From Dehalobacter sp. 12DCB1 (GTDB lineage: Bacteria > Bacillota > Desulfitobacteriia > Desulfitobacteriales > Syntrophobotulaceae), in assembly GCF_004343605.1 (NCBI RefSeq), contig NZ_POSF01000020.1, forward strand, positions 1 to 64,000: a DNA stretch of 64,000 nt. The letters are read 5' to 3'. Below the pieces are notes generated by a model. That model saw only the letters and a program-made list of their open reading frames with translations, ran no database searches and had not been told where the DNA came from. Of this stretch, positions 53,706 through 63,765 are shown piece after piece. A program made the position numbers and the translations under genes. Positions within the stretch are counted from its first letter, which is position 1, and the number at the start of each line of letters is the position of its first letter.

Positions 53706-55577
53706 ATGAATGCTTTTACCCGGTCGATTGTCCAGGTTATTCGTGGGTCAGCGAAGGCCTTTCAAACTTTTCCAGCTGCAATTGCCTGTGCTTTCGGTTT
53801 TGCCGTCGTAACGATGATTAGGATTCAGCTTGACTGGCCGCAACAAGAACCTTATAACTTTCTGTTCAACTGTCTGCATTGGGCTTTTGCAATGGGTGCG
53901 GTATTCAGTCTGACCGCAATTACTGCTGCCCAAAGCCGGATTAATCAGAAAAAAGCTTTCTTGGGTGCCAATCTGCTTGGTGTCGTGGCCGCAGCTGTAA
54001 CCTTCCTGGCACTTTACCTGTTTGGAGGAACGATCCCGGATGAATCTCGCTATGCTATAGTTACAACTTTGGCTGGCGCCCGTGTGAGTATGGCGATGCT
54101 GGTCAGTTTTCTGGTCTTTATCATCCTGGCCGGATATCCCAAAGACCAATCTGATTTCTCCAGGTCCTTATTAATGACGCAAAAGGCCTTCTTTATTGCT
54201 ATCATTTACGGAGCAGTGATTATGGGCGGGGTTTCTGGGGTTGCAGGTGCTGTCCAGGCCTTGCTGTATCACGGCATGAGCAGCAAGGTTTATATGGTTA
54301 TTGGGACCCTGACCGGCTTTTTAGTCTTTACAATCTTTGTGGGCTATTTTCCCGATTTCCGCAAAGGAGAAGTTGACGAACACCGTGAAGTTGCCCAGAA
54401 ACAGCCGCGGTTTATTGAAATCCTGTTTGGCAGCATCATGATTCCGATTATCCTGGCGTTGACCGCAGTTCTGCTTCTTTGGGCGGGCAAAACGATGATG
54501 AGCGGCATAGGTACATCGTCTTTCGTACAGCTTTCCGGCATTGCCTCAGCCTATACCATCGGCGGGATTTGGCTCCATATGATGGTCACGAATTACGAAT
54601 CTGCACTGGCAAAATTTTATCGCCGAATTTATCCGGTTGCCGCCCTGGTAATTCTGGCCTTCGAAGCCTGGGCAGTCGTAATCCAGCTGGGCAAGTCAGG
54701 ACTTAAAACGATTGAATATTCCTTCATACTGATCTGGATTGTGGCCTTAGCAGCGGCTGTCCTGCTGATGATACGAAAGGCAAGATCACATGCTGTAATC
54801 GCTGTCCTGACTTGTGTACTTGCGGTATTCTCCGTATTGCCAGTCGTTGGCTATCAGGCACTGCCGGTCACTGCGCAGGTAAACCGACTGGAAAAGATAT
54901 TGGTCAACCAGGGAATACTGCAGGATAACCAGCTGACTCCCTCAGCTGTCCAACCGGAACGTGCTGTACGCGAATCCATTACCGATGCAGTCGACTATCT
55001 CGCCAATGCCAGTGATGCGAAGCTGCCGTCCTGGTTCGATAAGCGTCTTGCCCAGAGCGATGTCTTCAAAGACAAACTAGGTTTTGATAAAACCTGGCCG
55101 GAACCTGAGGATATGCCGGGAAAAGACAAGTATATCGCTACATCCCTGATGTTGCCGCCTGAGCCTGTTGACATCAGCGGTTATCGCTGGGCCTTAAATA
55201 TGCAGATGGAATATGTAAAACAGATGGAAAATGCAAATGGGAAGGAATATATCACGATTGACGGTGACAAAGGCACCTATAGCATCTATTGGACGTACCC
55301 TGCCAATAACAATATCCCGTCTTTGAAGATTCTTCAAGATGGCCGTGTGATTCTTGAACAGGATATGAACGGTTATATCGACCAGATTTCTGCGAAGTTC
55401 CCGCCGGGTAAGGCCGAAACCTATCAGGCAGCTTTGGGTGATATGTGCGTGAAGCTGGAAACACCGGAAGTGAGCGTACTGCTGGTCTTCAGCAATATTG
55501 ATATTAGCATGGACCCCCGCGAAGATAGGATCAATTATTGGCTTAACCTCGACCAGCTGTATCTGAAAGAGAATTAA
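53706..55577 (+). CDS. DUF4153-type multi-spanning membrane protein
   Basis: A 623-residue protein. The first 390 residues or so contain about ten to eleven transmembrane helices; the remaining 230 form a soluble domain, mixed charged and rich in Tyr/Pro (EPVDISGYRWALNMQMEYV). The arrangement, and segments such as GIASAYTIGGIWLHMMVTNYESALAKFYRRIYPVAAL, resemble DUF4153 proteins, of unknown function. ATG 53706 follows AAGGAGG. Transcribed alone between ilvN and a smaller membrane gene. Confidence 0.7.
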   Translation: MNAFTRSIVQVIRGSAKAFQTFPAAIACAFGFAVVTMIRIQLDWPQQEPYNFLFNCLHWAFAMGAVFSLTAITAAQSRINQKKAFLGANLLGVVAAAVTFLALYLFGGTIPDESRYAIVTTLAGARVSMAMLVSFLVFIILAGYPKDQSDFSRSLLMTQKAFFIAIIYGAVIMGGVSGVAGAVQALLYHGMSSKVYMVIGTLTGFLVFTIFVGYFPDFRKGEVDEHREVAQKQPRFIEILFGSIMIPIILALTAVLLLWAGKTMMSGIGTSSFVQLSGIASAYTIGGIWLHMMVTNYESALAKFYRRIYPVAALVILAFEAWAVVIQLGKSGLKTIEYSFILIWIVALAAAVLLMIRKARSHAVIAVLTCVLAVFSVLPVVGYQALPVTAQVNRLEKILVNQGILQDNQLTPSAVQPERAVRESITDAVDYLANASDAKLPSWFDKRLAQSDVFKDKLGFDKTWPEPEDMPGKDKYIATSLMLPPEPVDISGYRWALNMQMEYVKQMENANGKEYITIDGDKGTYSIYWTYPANNNIPSLKILQDGRVILEQDMNGYIDQISAKFPPGKAETYQAALGDMCVKLETPEVSVLLVFSNIDISMDPREDRINYWLNLDQLYLKEN

Positions 55578-55627
55578 GGCTGTACAATATATAATTTAAG
55601 AACATTGTATTATTACTAATGTAGTTC

Positions 55628-56203
55628 GTGCCAAAGATGATTGGCAGGGACTATTTTCTTTTAGCAACGATCTATAAAATTTGGCCGCAAAGTATAATTA
55701 TTCCAGTGCGAACGGGGCAATACTATACAGGATTAAATATTAATGATAAGCAGGGTGACGGATTGTTGTTTTGGAATCTGCTGGGCTTGGAATTAATCCT
55801 GGTTTGTGCGGCGGGTATAACGCTTCTTGGTAACTACTCCGGTCTCGTCATTGCGGGCCTAATTATATCTGCAGTCAATTTTGCGGTGAATGAACAGGGC
55901 AGTATTCTGTTCTGGGAAATTATCATTCTTGCCTATATGTGTTTTGGACTCATTGTGACTTATCTGCTGAATCAGAAAACACACAATTTTCGCGTCCTGA
56001 AAGTAGTTGGCGGAAGTGTTTCTTCGCTGTTCCTGTTTGGAATGCTGCTGCCGTTTATACCGGTAATTTTGATTTGGATTGCTATTATAGGCATCCCGCT
56101 CGTTTTCAACTATCGGAGTATTTCCAGAGCGATTGTGTTTCAAGCAATTTTTAAGTTTATTTTTTGCACAGGTTGGCTTATTATAGGAAATATACTATAT
56201 TAA
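55628..56203 (+). CDS. Uncharacterised small membrane protein
   Basis: 191 residues, with roughly six hydrophobic segments (LGLELILVCAAGITLLG, GLVIAGLIISAVNFAV, IIILAYMCFGLIVTYLL and others). I recognise no family. GTG 55628 or ATG 55637 (MIGRDYF) could be the start; neither has a strong ribosome site. It lies 50 bases after the DUF4153-type gene on the same strand, so the two may form a unit, and 34 bases before the LapA-like gene. Confidence 0.6.
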   Translation: MPKMIGRDYFLLATIYKIWPQSIIIPVRTGQYYTGLNINDKQGDGLLFWNLLGLELILVCAAGITLLGNYSGLVIAGLIISAVNFAVNEQGSILFWEIIILAYMCFGLIVTYLLNQKTHNFRVLKVVGGSVSSLFLFGMLLPFIPVILIWIAIIGIPLVFNYRSISRAIVFQAIFKFIFCTGWLIIGNILY

Positions 56204-56237
56204 TGATACGAATTAATGATACAAAGGAGGGAAAAGT

Positions 56238-56585
56238 ATGGTCATTTTGTTAGTTTCAATTATTATTGCGCTCATTGTGGTGATTTTTGCGGTTCAAAAT
56301 GCAGCAGTTGTTCCAATCCATTTCTTATTCTGGACAGCAGATTTGCCGCTGGTTCTCGTTATTTTCTGTTCGGTCTTCGCAGGTGCCCTGCTAATGTTCT
56401 GCCTTGCACTCCGCCGGGAATTAAAGTCCAGGAAAGAAACGAAAGTCAATAAAAAATTTACCAGCAAAAGAACTGCAGTTTCGGATGCTGATCCGATCGA
56501 TATACCGCAGAGGGATAGTCAGAACAAAGATAATCAGACTGTTGCCAAAGAAAATACTGTCGGCGCTTCTGAAAATCAGAAATAG
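56238..56585 (+). CDS. LapA-domain (DUF1049) membrane protein
   Basis: A 115-residue protein with two transmembrane helices (VILLVSIIIALIVVIFAVQN and PLVLVIFCSVFAGALLMFCLAL) connected by the family motif FAVQNAAVVPIHFLFWTADLPL. A basic then hydrophilic tail of about 50 residues follows. LapA proteins help lipopolysaccharide assembly in Gram-negatives; the role in Firmicutes is unknown. ATG 56238 follows AAAGGAGGG. Just upstream of recJ, as in many Clostridia. Confidence 0.8.
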   Translation: MVILLVSIIIALIVVIFAVQNAAVVPIHFLFWTADLPLVLVIFCSVFAGALLMFCLALRRELKSRKETKVNKKFTSKRTAVSDADPIDIPQRDSQNKDNQTVAKENTVGASENQK

Positions 56586-56595
56586 GGACTGATTA

Positions 56596-58653
56596 ATGGA
56601 AAACAACTTGTGGATTTTATCACACAAAACGTATTTGGGTGAAGCATTTTTGAAAAAAGCGGGACTCTCCCGCAGTACCTTGAGTATTCTTCATAATCGC
56701 GGTTATTCTTCGAGAGACAGTGTTTTGGAATTTTTGAAGCCATCGCTTCTGGACCTGCATTCTCCGTTCTTGTTTAAAGATATGGAGGTCATCATGCAAA
56801 GGCTTGCCGAGGCCAGGGCGGATCAGGAAAAGATTTTGATCTACGGGGATTACGATGCCGATGGTGTAACCGGAACAGCCTTACTGTATAAGGGACTGAC
56901 CAGTCTTGGGTATCAGGTCGTTGTCCATATCCCGAGCCGGGAAGAAGGTTACGGCCTGCATTCGGAAACGATCGAAAAAGCAAGCCACAACAATATCTCG
57001 CTGATTATCACTGTTGACTGCGGAATCTCGGCTGTCCAGGAGGTAGCCTTTGCTAAAACCTGCGGTATCGACATCATTGTTACGGACCACCATGAACCGC
57101 AGGACGAACTGCCTTGCGCAGTTGGAATATTAAATTCCAAAATAGCAGATTCAGGTTATCCGTTTCCGCATTTGGCTGGTGTCGGGGTAGCCTTTAAACT
57201 CCTGCAAGCCCTATACGCCCGTTTAGGTTATTCTGAGGCGGCATTTGGGGCGGAGAACGATTATCTTGATTTGGTCGCGCTTGGAACGATTGCGGATATT
57301 GTCCCACTCGTCGGGGAAAACAGAATCCTCGTCAAAAATGGGCTGACTGTGATGGAAAATACCAGGCACTCCGGGATCAGGGCGCTGCTGGAGGAATGCG
57401 GCCTTCTTGGCAAGAAGCTTAAGGCAGGTCAGATTTCGTTTATTGTTGCTCCGAGAATCAATGCCGCCGGGAGGATGGATACGGCGAGGCTGGCACTGAA
57501 CTTACTGCTTGAAGAGACCTATGATGATGCGTTGGAGATGGCCAGGGAACTTAGCAAGGAAAATAATCAGAGACAGCTTACTGAAAAGGAGCTGCTTTGT
57601 GATGCTGAACGTATATTAGCTGAAGGCCCAATACCCAATGTCATTGTCTTGTCCTCACCGAACTGGCATCACGGGGTGATTGGCATTGTCGCTTCGCGAC
57701 TCGTGGAGCGCTACAAGCGGCCGGTCTTCCTTATTGCCGAGGAAGGGGATACTGGGAAAGGCTCAGCCAGAGGAATCTCGGACTATCATGTTCTCGACGA
57801 ATTAAAAAAACAGGCGAATACTTTAAGCAAATTTGGCGGTCATAAACAAGCGGCCGGATTTACGCTTCCTGTAGACCAGATCCCGCAGCTCCGGGAAGGA
57901 CTTAATAATAGTTTTCTTGAACTTGGGATCATCTTTAAGGAACGTTTTCAGATCGATTCTATGATATCGTGGGATGAACTGAATGCTCAGTTATTGGAAG
58001 AGCTGGAACAGATGGCTCCGTTTGGGGCAGGAAATCCAGCACCTGTCTTAAGAACGGATGGCCTTGCCGTCCAAAACGTTTCTGTTGTCGGTAAAGGCCG
58101 GGAACATTTGAAAATGACGCTCGCAGCAGCAAAGCTTAAACGGGAAGCTATGGCGTTTAAAAAGGGACAAGAATTTGATCTGGTCAAAAACATCGATATG
58201 ATCGATATTATTTATAATCTTGAGCTGAACAGCTACGGTAATGTCGAAACCATCCAGGCCGTCGTCAAGGATTTTCGTCCTTCCGGTGTCGGAGCCGAGC
58301 AGGAAATCGCCTGTACGGCTGAGGGATATTCCGAACCGGAGCCAGCCATTAGCGGGAGCCTGTCGGATTTCGAGACTGCCGCCTTCAAAGAAAAGACTTC
58401 GGCACCGCGTCTTTCCAGAAAGATGCTGGCGGATTTCTATCGAAACCTTAAGCACATAACGGATGAACGCGGTTTTATTTGGTGGGGACCGTCTGCGGAA
58501 AAACCTGGAATGCAGCTCAGCATCATGAAAATATTCGAGGAACTTGGCATCATCAGCTGGTATGGCGGAACAGGCCCGTATTTATTTAAATTAAACAATA
58601 TCGAGAAAACCTACTTGCAGACTTCTTTGCGTTTCAGAGTCTGGAGCGAATAG
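56596..58653 (+). CDS. recJ: Single-stranded-DNA exonuclease RecJ
   Basis: A 685-residue 5'-3' single-strand exonuclease in recombination and mismatch repair. The DHH phosphoesterase motifs are visible: IYGDYDADGVTGTALL (near 82), VDCGISAV, VTDHHEPQDELP (near 161) and, in DHHA1, GKGSARGISDYHVLDEL with FGGHKQAAGFTL. An OB domain follows, and a C-terminal extension of about 110 residues (from about 575) is longer than in E. coli RecJ but common in Firmicutes. Start ATG 56596, 10 bases after the LapA-like gene. Confidence 0.95.
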   Translation: MENNLWILSHKTYLGEAFLKKAGLSRSTLSILHNRGYSSRDSVLEFLKPSLLDLHSPFLFKDMEVIMQRLAEARADQEKILIYGDYDADGVTGTALLYKGLTSLGYQVVVHIPSREEGYGLHSETIEKASHNNISLIITVDCGISAVQEVAFAKTCGIDIIVTDHHEPQDELPCAVGILNSKIADSGYPFPHLAGVGVAFKLLQALYARLGYSEAAFGAENDYLDLVALGTIADIVPLVGENRILVKNGLTVMENTRHSGIRALLEECGLLGKKLKAGQISFIVAPRINAAGRMDTARLALNLLLEETYDDALEMARELSKENNQRQLTEKELLCDAERILAEGPIPNVIVLSSPNWHHGVIGIVASRLVERYKRPVFLIAEEGDTGKGSARGISDYHVLDELKKQANTLSKFGGHKQAAGFTLPVDQIPQLREGLNNSFLELGIIFKERFQIDSMISWDELNAQLLEELEQMAPFGAGNPAPVLRTDGLAVQNVSVVGKGREHLKMTLAAAKLKREAMAFKKGQEFDLVKNIDMIDIIYNLELNSYGNVETIQAVVKDFRPSGVGAEQEIACTAEGYSEPEPAISGSLSDFETAAFKEKTSAPRLSRKMLADFYRNLKHITDERGFIWWGPSAEKPGMQLSIMKIFEELGIISWYGGTGPYLFKLNNIEKTYLQTSLRFRVWSE

Positions 58654-58671
58654 GAACCCAGAGGTGGCTTA

Positions 58672-60840
58672 ATGAATTTTCAACAACTGAAGGAAACATT
58701 GATTTCCAATAATGCGCAATACAACCTGGAGAAAATTGAAGAGGCCTATGAATATGCGGAACTTGCCCATCGCGGCCAACTCCGCAATTCCGGCGAAAAG
58801 TATATCTATCATCCGCTGGAAGTCGCTTCGATTCTTGCGGAATTGGAGATGGACGATTCGACGATCATTGCTGCGCTGCTGCATGATGTTGCTGAAGATA
58901 CGAACAGGACACTTGAAGATATCCGTAAGAATTTTGGCGATGAAGTTGCGGGGCTCGTCGATGGGGTAACCAAGCTCGGCAAAATTTCGTACAAGAGCAA
59001 GGTTGAAGTCCAGGTTGAGAACTTAAGGAAAATGTTTCTGGCGATGGCCAAGGATATTCGGGTTATTTTAATCAAGCTGGCCGACCGCCTGCACAATATG
59101 CGGACCCTGAAATATCAGTCTGAATCTAAACAAAAGGAAATTGCGCAGGAGACGATCGAGATCTACGCGCCCTTAGCCAATAGGCTCGGGATATTCCGGA
59201 TCAAGTGGGAGCTGGAAGATCTCGCTTTTCGCTATTTGCATTCGCAGGAATATTACGATTTAGTTGAAGGTATTTCTTTAAAGAGAAAAGAAAGACAGGA
59301 ACAGATCGATGAGGTGATCGAACAGCTTAAAGTCAGGCTCGATGAAGTCGGAATTGAAGCCGATATTGCCGGCCGTCCGAAGCATTTCTTTAGTATCTAT
59401 AAAAAGATGCTCGATCAGAACAAAGATCTGAGTGAAATATTTGATTTGACGGCAGTCCGGGTCATTGTCAAAACCGTCAATGACTGTTACGGAGCACTGG
59501 GGGTTATTCACACCCTATGGAAGCCTATTCCCGGAAGGTTTAAAGATTATATTGCGATGCCGAAACCGAATATGTACCAGTCCCTGCATACCACATTAAT
59601 CGGAAACCACGGGGACCCGTTTGAAATCCAGATCCGAACCTGGGAGATGCACCGGACGGCTGAATACGGGATTGCTGCCCACTGGAAATACAAAGAAGGC
59701 AAAAAAATTGAGAGTAATTTTGAACAGAAACTATCCTGGATCCGCCAGCTCCTGGAAGTACAGCATGACTCCAAGGACGATGCCGGCGAATTTATGGAAT
59801 CGCTGAAAATAGACTTGTTTGCGGATACTGTATTTGTGTTTACGCCTAAAGGTGATGTCGTTGAATTGCCGGCCGATTCCTGTCCGATCGATTTTGCGTA
59901 CCGGGTTCATACGGATGTCGGCCATAGCTGTATCGGTGCCAAAATCAACGGAAGGATTGTTCCACTTGACACCAAATTGAAAAACGGGGATATTGTCGAG
60001 ATTCTGACAACCAGGACGCCCACCGGCCCAAGCAGGGACTGGGTCTGTCTCGTAAAGACCTCTCAGGCTAAAAACAGGATCCGTCAATGGTTTAAGAAAG
60101 AAAAAAGAGAAGAGAATATTATCAGAGGACGTGAAGGCCTCGAGCGTGAAGCTAGGAAACTTGGTCTTGAACCGTCAATAGCCTTAAAATTAGAAAACAT
60201 GATCAAATTAGCCAAGAGCTTCAGCTTCAACAACATTGATGATTTATATGCAGCAATGGGTGATGGCGCGATTACTTTTAAAAAAGCCCTGGGTCGTTTA
60301 AAGGAAGAAATTCTGAAAGAAGAGTTGAAAACACCGCTTTTTCCGATTCAGACAGAACACAAGCACCCGGTGAAGCATTCTCAGGGAGTATCGGTCAAAG
60401 GGGTAAACAATATCCTGATCCGGTTTTCCCGGTGCTGCAACCCGCTTCCCGGAGATCCGATCATCGGCTATATAACGAGAGGCCGCGGTGTATCAATTCA
60501 CAGGGCAGACTGCTCAGAGCTCATCGGACTTACGGCAGAAGAGCAGGAGCGGATCGTTGAGGTTGAATGGGAAGCCGCTGTCGAGTCAATTTATCCTGTA
60601 GATATCGAGGCTATCGGTCTGGACCGCGTGGGTTTGGTCAGCGACATTATGAACGTAATCACCGAAACACGGACCCACATGCTCGGAATGAGTGCCCGGG
60701 TAGGCAAAGACCGCGTCTCGCATATCCGTCTGAGAATCGAAGTGAAAAGCCTCGACCATTTAAATTATGTTCTTAACAAGTTCCGTAAAGTCAAAGATAT
60801 TACCGTAGTCGAGAGAATTCAGGGCGGAGGAAACACTTGA
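58672..60840 (+). CDS. relA: Bifunctional (p)ppGpp synthetase/hydrolase
   Basis: A 722-residue Rel protein controlling the stringent response. Domains: HD hydrolase ([13 protein letters not shown] and [10 protein letters not shown], residues 45-75), RelA/SpoT synthetase ([20 protein letters not shown] and [19 protein letters not shown], about 260-315), TGS ([21 protein letters not shown], near 390), zinc-finger/helical region with [13 protein letters not shown], and ACT at the end. Both active sites look intact. ATG 58672 follows GAGGTGG. Its stop overlaps the dtd start. Confidence 0.96.
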   Translation: MNFQQLKETLISNNAQYNLEKIEEAYEYAELAHRGQLRNSGEKYIYHPLEVASILAELEMDDSTIIAALLHDVAEDTNRTLEDIRKNFGDEVAGLVDGVTKLGKISYKSKVEVQVENLRKMFLAMAKDIRVILIKLADRLHNMRTLKYQSESKQKEIAQETIEIYAPLANRLGIFRIKWELEDLAFRYLHSQEYYDLVEGISLKRKERQEQIDEVIEQLKVRLDEVGIEADIAGRPKHFFSIYKKMLDQNKDLSEIFDLTAVRVIVKTVNDCYGALGVIHTLWKPIPGRFKDYIAMPKPNMYQSLHTTLIGNHGDPFEIQIRTWEMHRTAEYGIAAHWKYKEGKKIESNFEQKLSWIRQLLEVQHDSKDDAGEFMESLKIDLFADTVFVFTPKGDVVELPADSCPIDFAYRVHTDVGHSCIGAKINGRIVPLDTKLKNGDIVEILTTRTPTGPSRDWVCLVKTSQAKNRIRQWFKKEKREENIIRGREGLEREARKLGLEPSIALKLENMIKLAKSFSFNNIDDLYAAMGDGAITFKKALGRLKEEILKEELKTPLFPIQTEHKHPVKHSQGVSVKGVNNILIRFSRCCNPLPGDPIIGYITRGRGVSIHRADCSELIGLTAEEQERIVEVEWEAAVESIYPVDIEAIGLDRVGLVSDIMNVITETRTHMLGMSARVGKDRVSHIRLRIEVKSLDHLNYVLNKFRKVKDITVVERIQGGGNT

Positions 60841-61289
60841 TGCGGGGTGTTGTTCAGAGGGTTAAAAGCGCAGCTGTACGGGTTGAGAATCAGACTGTAG
60901 GCCAGATTGGGGCAGGACTCATGGTTTTAATCGGGATCGGACAGGAAGACGACACGGATGATGTCAAGTGGCTTGCTGATAAAATACTAAATTTAAGAGT
61001 ATTTGAAGACGATCAGGCCAAAATGAATCTGTCGGTAGCCGATATCGGCGGAGAACTACTGCTCGTGTCCCAGTTTACTTTGTTAGGTGACTGCCGGAAG
61101 GGCAGGAGGCCTAGCTTTTCTGAGGCAGCTCCTCCGGAAACAGCCAAAGCAATGTTTGAAAGCCTGACAGAATATCTTCAAAAAACTGGAATTAAGGTTG
61201 AAACGGGCCTTTTTCAGGCCGACATGGACGTCGAACTGGTTAACAACGGACCAGTTACGCTGTTGCTGGACAGCAAGAAACAGTTTTAA
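60840..61289 (+). CDS. dtd: D-aminoacyl-tRNA deacylase
   Basis: A 149-residue proofreading enzyme hydrolysing D-aminoacyl-tRNA (and glycyl-tRNA-Ala). Signature motifs: [17 protein letters not shown] (near 80) and [10 protein letters not shown] at the C-terminus, the cross-subunit Gly-cisPro pair. ATG 60840 shares a base with the relA stop (TGATG); TTG 60837 lies inside the relA stop region. relA-dtd coupling is frequent in Firmicutes. Confidence 0.96.
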   Translation: MRGVVQRVKSAAVRVENQTVGQIGAGLMVLIGIGQEDDTDDVKWLADKILNLRVFEDDQAKMNLSVADIGGELLLVSQFTLLGDCRKGRRPSFSEAAPPETAKAMFESLTEYLQKTGIKVETGLFQADMDVELVNNGPVTLLLDSKKQF

Positions 61290-61388
61290 ACTAGCTGATT
61301 GATTCGTAAACACGGTATCAAATTAGCTTTGCTCGGGTTAGTCAGTATATTGATGGAAGTATATATTATATAGAGGTGGCGATATCAC

Positions 61389-62018
61389 GTGATTGAAAGA
61401 ATTGTGACGCCTGTCTTGGGTGTGAACTGCTACGTACTGGCTTGCGACCAGACTAAAAAGGCTGTAATCATCGACCCAGGATCGGGAAGTATGATAATCA
61501 AGGATTTGCTGAAAAGGCATAACCTGAAGGTCGAGCGGATCATCTTGACGCACGGACATTATGACCATATCGGGGCAGCTGAAGAATTGAGGAAAACCCT
61601 GCATGCTGACGTCGCCATCCACAGGGAGGATGCAGGGATGTTGACGGATCCCCAGAAAAACCTTTCCAGAATGTTCAGCAGGGACTACGTGATGTCTCCA
61701 GCTGAAATACTGTTGGAAGACGATCAGGAATTCTTTATTGGTAAAGTCCAAATGAAAGTTATCCATACGCCGGGGCATACACCGGGCGGCATCTGTCTGC
61801 TGTCGGATGGTGTGCTATTCAGCGGGGACACGCTCTTTGACTGTTCAATCGGCAGAGCGGATCTTCCCGGGGGGGACTTTCATAAACTTCTTAACAGTAT
61901 CAATGATAAGCTAATGGTTTTGGACGATCAAATCCTGGTTTATCCCGGACATGAATCCTTTACATCCATTGGCCGGGAAAGGGCTAGAAATCCATATATT
62001 AGCGGAGACCTGGCCTGA
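61389..62018 (+). CDS. MBL-fold hydrolase, glyoxalase II-like
   Basis: A 209-residue zinc hydrolase with ILTHGHYDHIGAAEEL (near 53-68), HTPGHTPGGICLL, FSGDTLFDCSIGRADLPGG and VYPGHESFT, all as in the GloB2/YcbL group. The C-terminal substrate-binding domain of classical glyoxalase II is absent, so the substrate is uncertain. The start codon is GTG 61389, with AGAGGTGG at 61372-61379. The stop overlaps the hemZ ATG. The relA-dtd-MBL-hemZ-hisS order is widely conserved in Clostridia. Confidence 0.9.
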   Translation: MIERIVTPVLGVNCYVLACDQTKKAVIIDPGSGSMIIKDLLKRHNLKVERIILTHGHYDHIGAAEELRKTLHADVAIHREDAGMLTDPQKNLSRMFSRDYVMSPAEILLEDDQEFFIGKVQMKVIHTPGHTPGGICLLSDGVLFSGDTLFDCSIGRADLPGGDFHKLLNSINDKLMVLDDQILVYPGHESFTSIGRERARNPYISGDLA

Positions 62019-63646
62019 TGGAGGAAAGTATTCTCATTTACAGTTCCACAATTGATCCTAAAATGTTAACCAGCTGCTCACAAATCATAGCAGCTTTTTT
62101 TCCAGGTAAAAAGCTTAGAACAGGCAAAAACTATATGGCAGGCGAGTTATTGTCCGACGTACTGCCGAATGACATGCAATCAGCAGCCGTTCGATCTGAT
62201 GCTGGAATTATACAGTCTGCCGTTGATCATAAACGGTCTGATGCTGAAGCTTTTTGCATCGTTATAGATTCCAGCGATACTTCCCTGGGAAAGGCTTTTG
62301 AAATCTGCCTGACAGACAGAACGACTGGAGAAAAGTATACGAGGACAGTACATTCGGGATCAGCGAATGATTTCAACGGACTGCAGCTTCCCGGAAAAGA
62401 ACCGCTGCCTCAGATCATTTTAAAAAGAGGTTTATGTCTGTTTTTATCCGAATATACCGGGAGCACGCTTCCCTGGGGAATCCTGACCGGTATACGGCCC
62501 GGAAAAATCATTGGTAAGATGACCGATCTCGGATATGACGAAGAACAAAAGAATAAAGTCCTGCGAGAACTTTACCTTGTTGACCAGGAAAAGGTGAGCC
62601 TGCTTCACCAGATCGAACAGGTTCAGCAGCCTTTCCGTCAAACGATGAAAGAAGCCGAGCATTTTGCCGGCGTTTATCTTGCGATACCCTTTTGTCCGTC
62701 CCGCTGTTTCTACTGCTCATTTCCGTCCAATTCCCTGGCTGGGAAGCAGAGCGGACAGCTTTGCCGCTATCTGAAAGCTCTGAAGAAGGAAGTCAAACTA
62801 ACCGGGAAAATGATGCAGGGGCTGGGTATGAAGGCCGATAGCCTTTATATCGGTGGTGGGACACCGACGGTACTAAGCGCCGCCGACCTGCAAATGCTGC
62901 TGGAAACCATCCGTGACGAGATTCCACAGGCTGAGCGGTGTGAATATTCTGTTGAGGCCGGTAGACCGGATACGATTGACCATACTAAACTGACAGTCAT
63001 GAAGAATTTTGGGGTGAGCCGAATAAGCGTTAACCCTCAGACCATGCAGGAGGCAACGCTGCCCGTGATTGGACGCAGGCATACGGCCGCCGATATCCGG
63101 GAGTGTTTTCTTCTAGCCAGAGAAGTTTCCGACTGGGTGATCAATATGGATTTGATCCTTGGACTGCCGGGTGAAGGATCCGAGGAAGTCCTGGACAGTG
63201 TGGAAAAAGTACTGGCTTTGCAACCGGATAACATTACCGTCCATGCCCTGGCGCTGAAACGAGGTTCTGCAGCCTGGGAGAACCATTCGGCTTCAAACCG
63301 CGAAGATTCTAAAGATTGGCAGGATATTCAGCGCGAAGTCCACCGCAGGATTCAAAAGCACGGATATATTCCGTATTATCTGTACCGACAAAAGTATATT
63401 GCCGGTAACCTTGAGAATATTGGCTATGCCCTTCGGGGTAAAGAATGCCGCTATAATATTGCGATGATTGAAGAGCAGCAAAACATCATTGGTCTTGGTG
63501 CAGGCAGCGTCAGCAAAATACGGAAGAGGGGTTCCGGCCACGAGAATATGTATCATCCGCTGGACCTGCAGTGTTATGAGGACCAACTGATGCAGGTCCA
63601 CCAAAAAATAAAGCAATCATTGACAGATTTTTTGCCTGTTTTATGA
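62018..63646 (+). CDS. hemZ: Radical SAM coproporphyrinogen III oxidase-like protein HemZ
   Basis: A 542-residue radical SAM protein. An N-terminal domain of some 200 residues precedes the core, whose cluster motif is AIPFCPSRCFYCSF (near 223-236; CxxxCxxC with Phe/Tyr). YIGGGTPTVLSA, YSVEAGRPDTI, RISVNPQTM and DLILGLPGEGSE follow the HemN/HemZ pattern. HemZ is associated with oxygen-independent coproporphyrinogen metabolism, although homologues may have other roles (e.g. haem handling). ATG 62018 overlaps the preceding stop. Confidence 0.92.
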   Translation: MEESILIYSSTIDPKMLTSCSQIIAAFFPGKKLRTGKNYMAGELLSDVLPNDMQSAAVRSDAGIIQSAVDHKRSDAEAFCIVIDSSDTSLGKAFEICLTDRTTGEKYTRTVHSGSANDFNGLQLPGKEPLPQIILKRGLCLFLSEYTGSTLPWGILTGIRPGKIIGKMTDLGYDEEQKNKVLRELYLVDQEKVSLLHQIEQVQQPFRQTMKEAEHFAGVYLAIPFCPSRCFYCSFPSNSLAGKQSGQLCRYLKALKKEVKLTGKMMQGLGMKADSLYIGGGTPTVLSAADLQMLLETIRDEIPQAERCEYSVEAGRPDTIDHTKLTVMKNFGVSRISVNPQTMQEATLPVIGRRHTAADIRECFLLAREVSDWVINMDLILGLPGEGSEEVLDSVEKVLALQPDNITVHALALKRGSAAWENHSASNREDSKDWQDIQREVHRRIQKHGYIPYYLYRQKYIAGNLENIGYALRGKECRYNIAMIEEQQNIIGLGAGSVSKIRKRGSGHENMYHPLDLQCYEDQLMQVHQKIKQSLTDFLPVL

Positions 63647-63765
63647 AAAAATACAGGAATCCTGATGAGACTGAAGGATAATTGTGTTATAATAGATAAG
63701 CTTATTTTTTAGATTGGACACGCCGGATGATCTGGTGATCTACCGTTGTGCAGGAGGAAATGATC

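Noticed and set aside
56190-56222. Direct repeat AATTAATGATAC near 56200 as a Crp-type operator
   Set aside because: The two copies are in direct, not inverted, orientation and lack the GTATTA half site; probably chance in an AT-rich gap.
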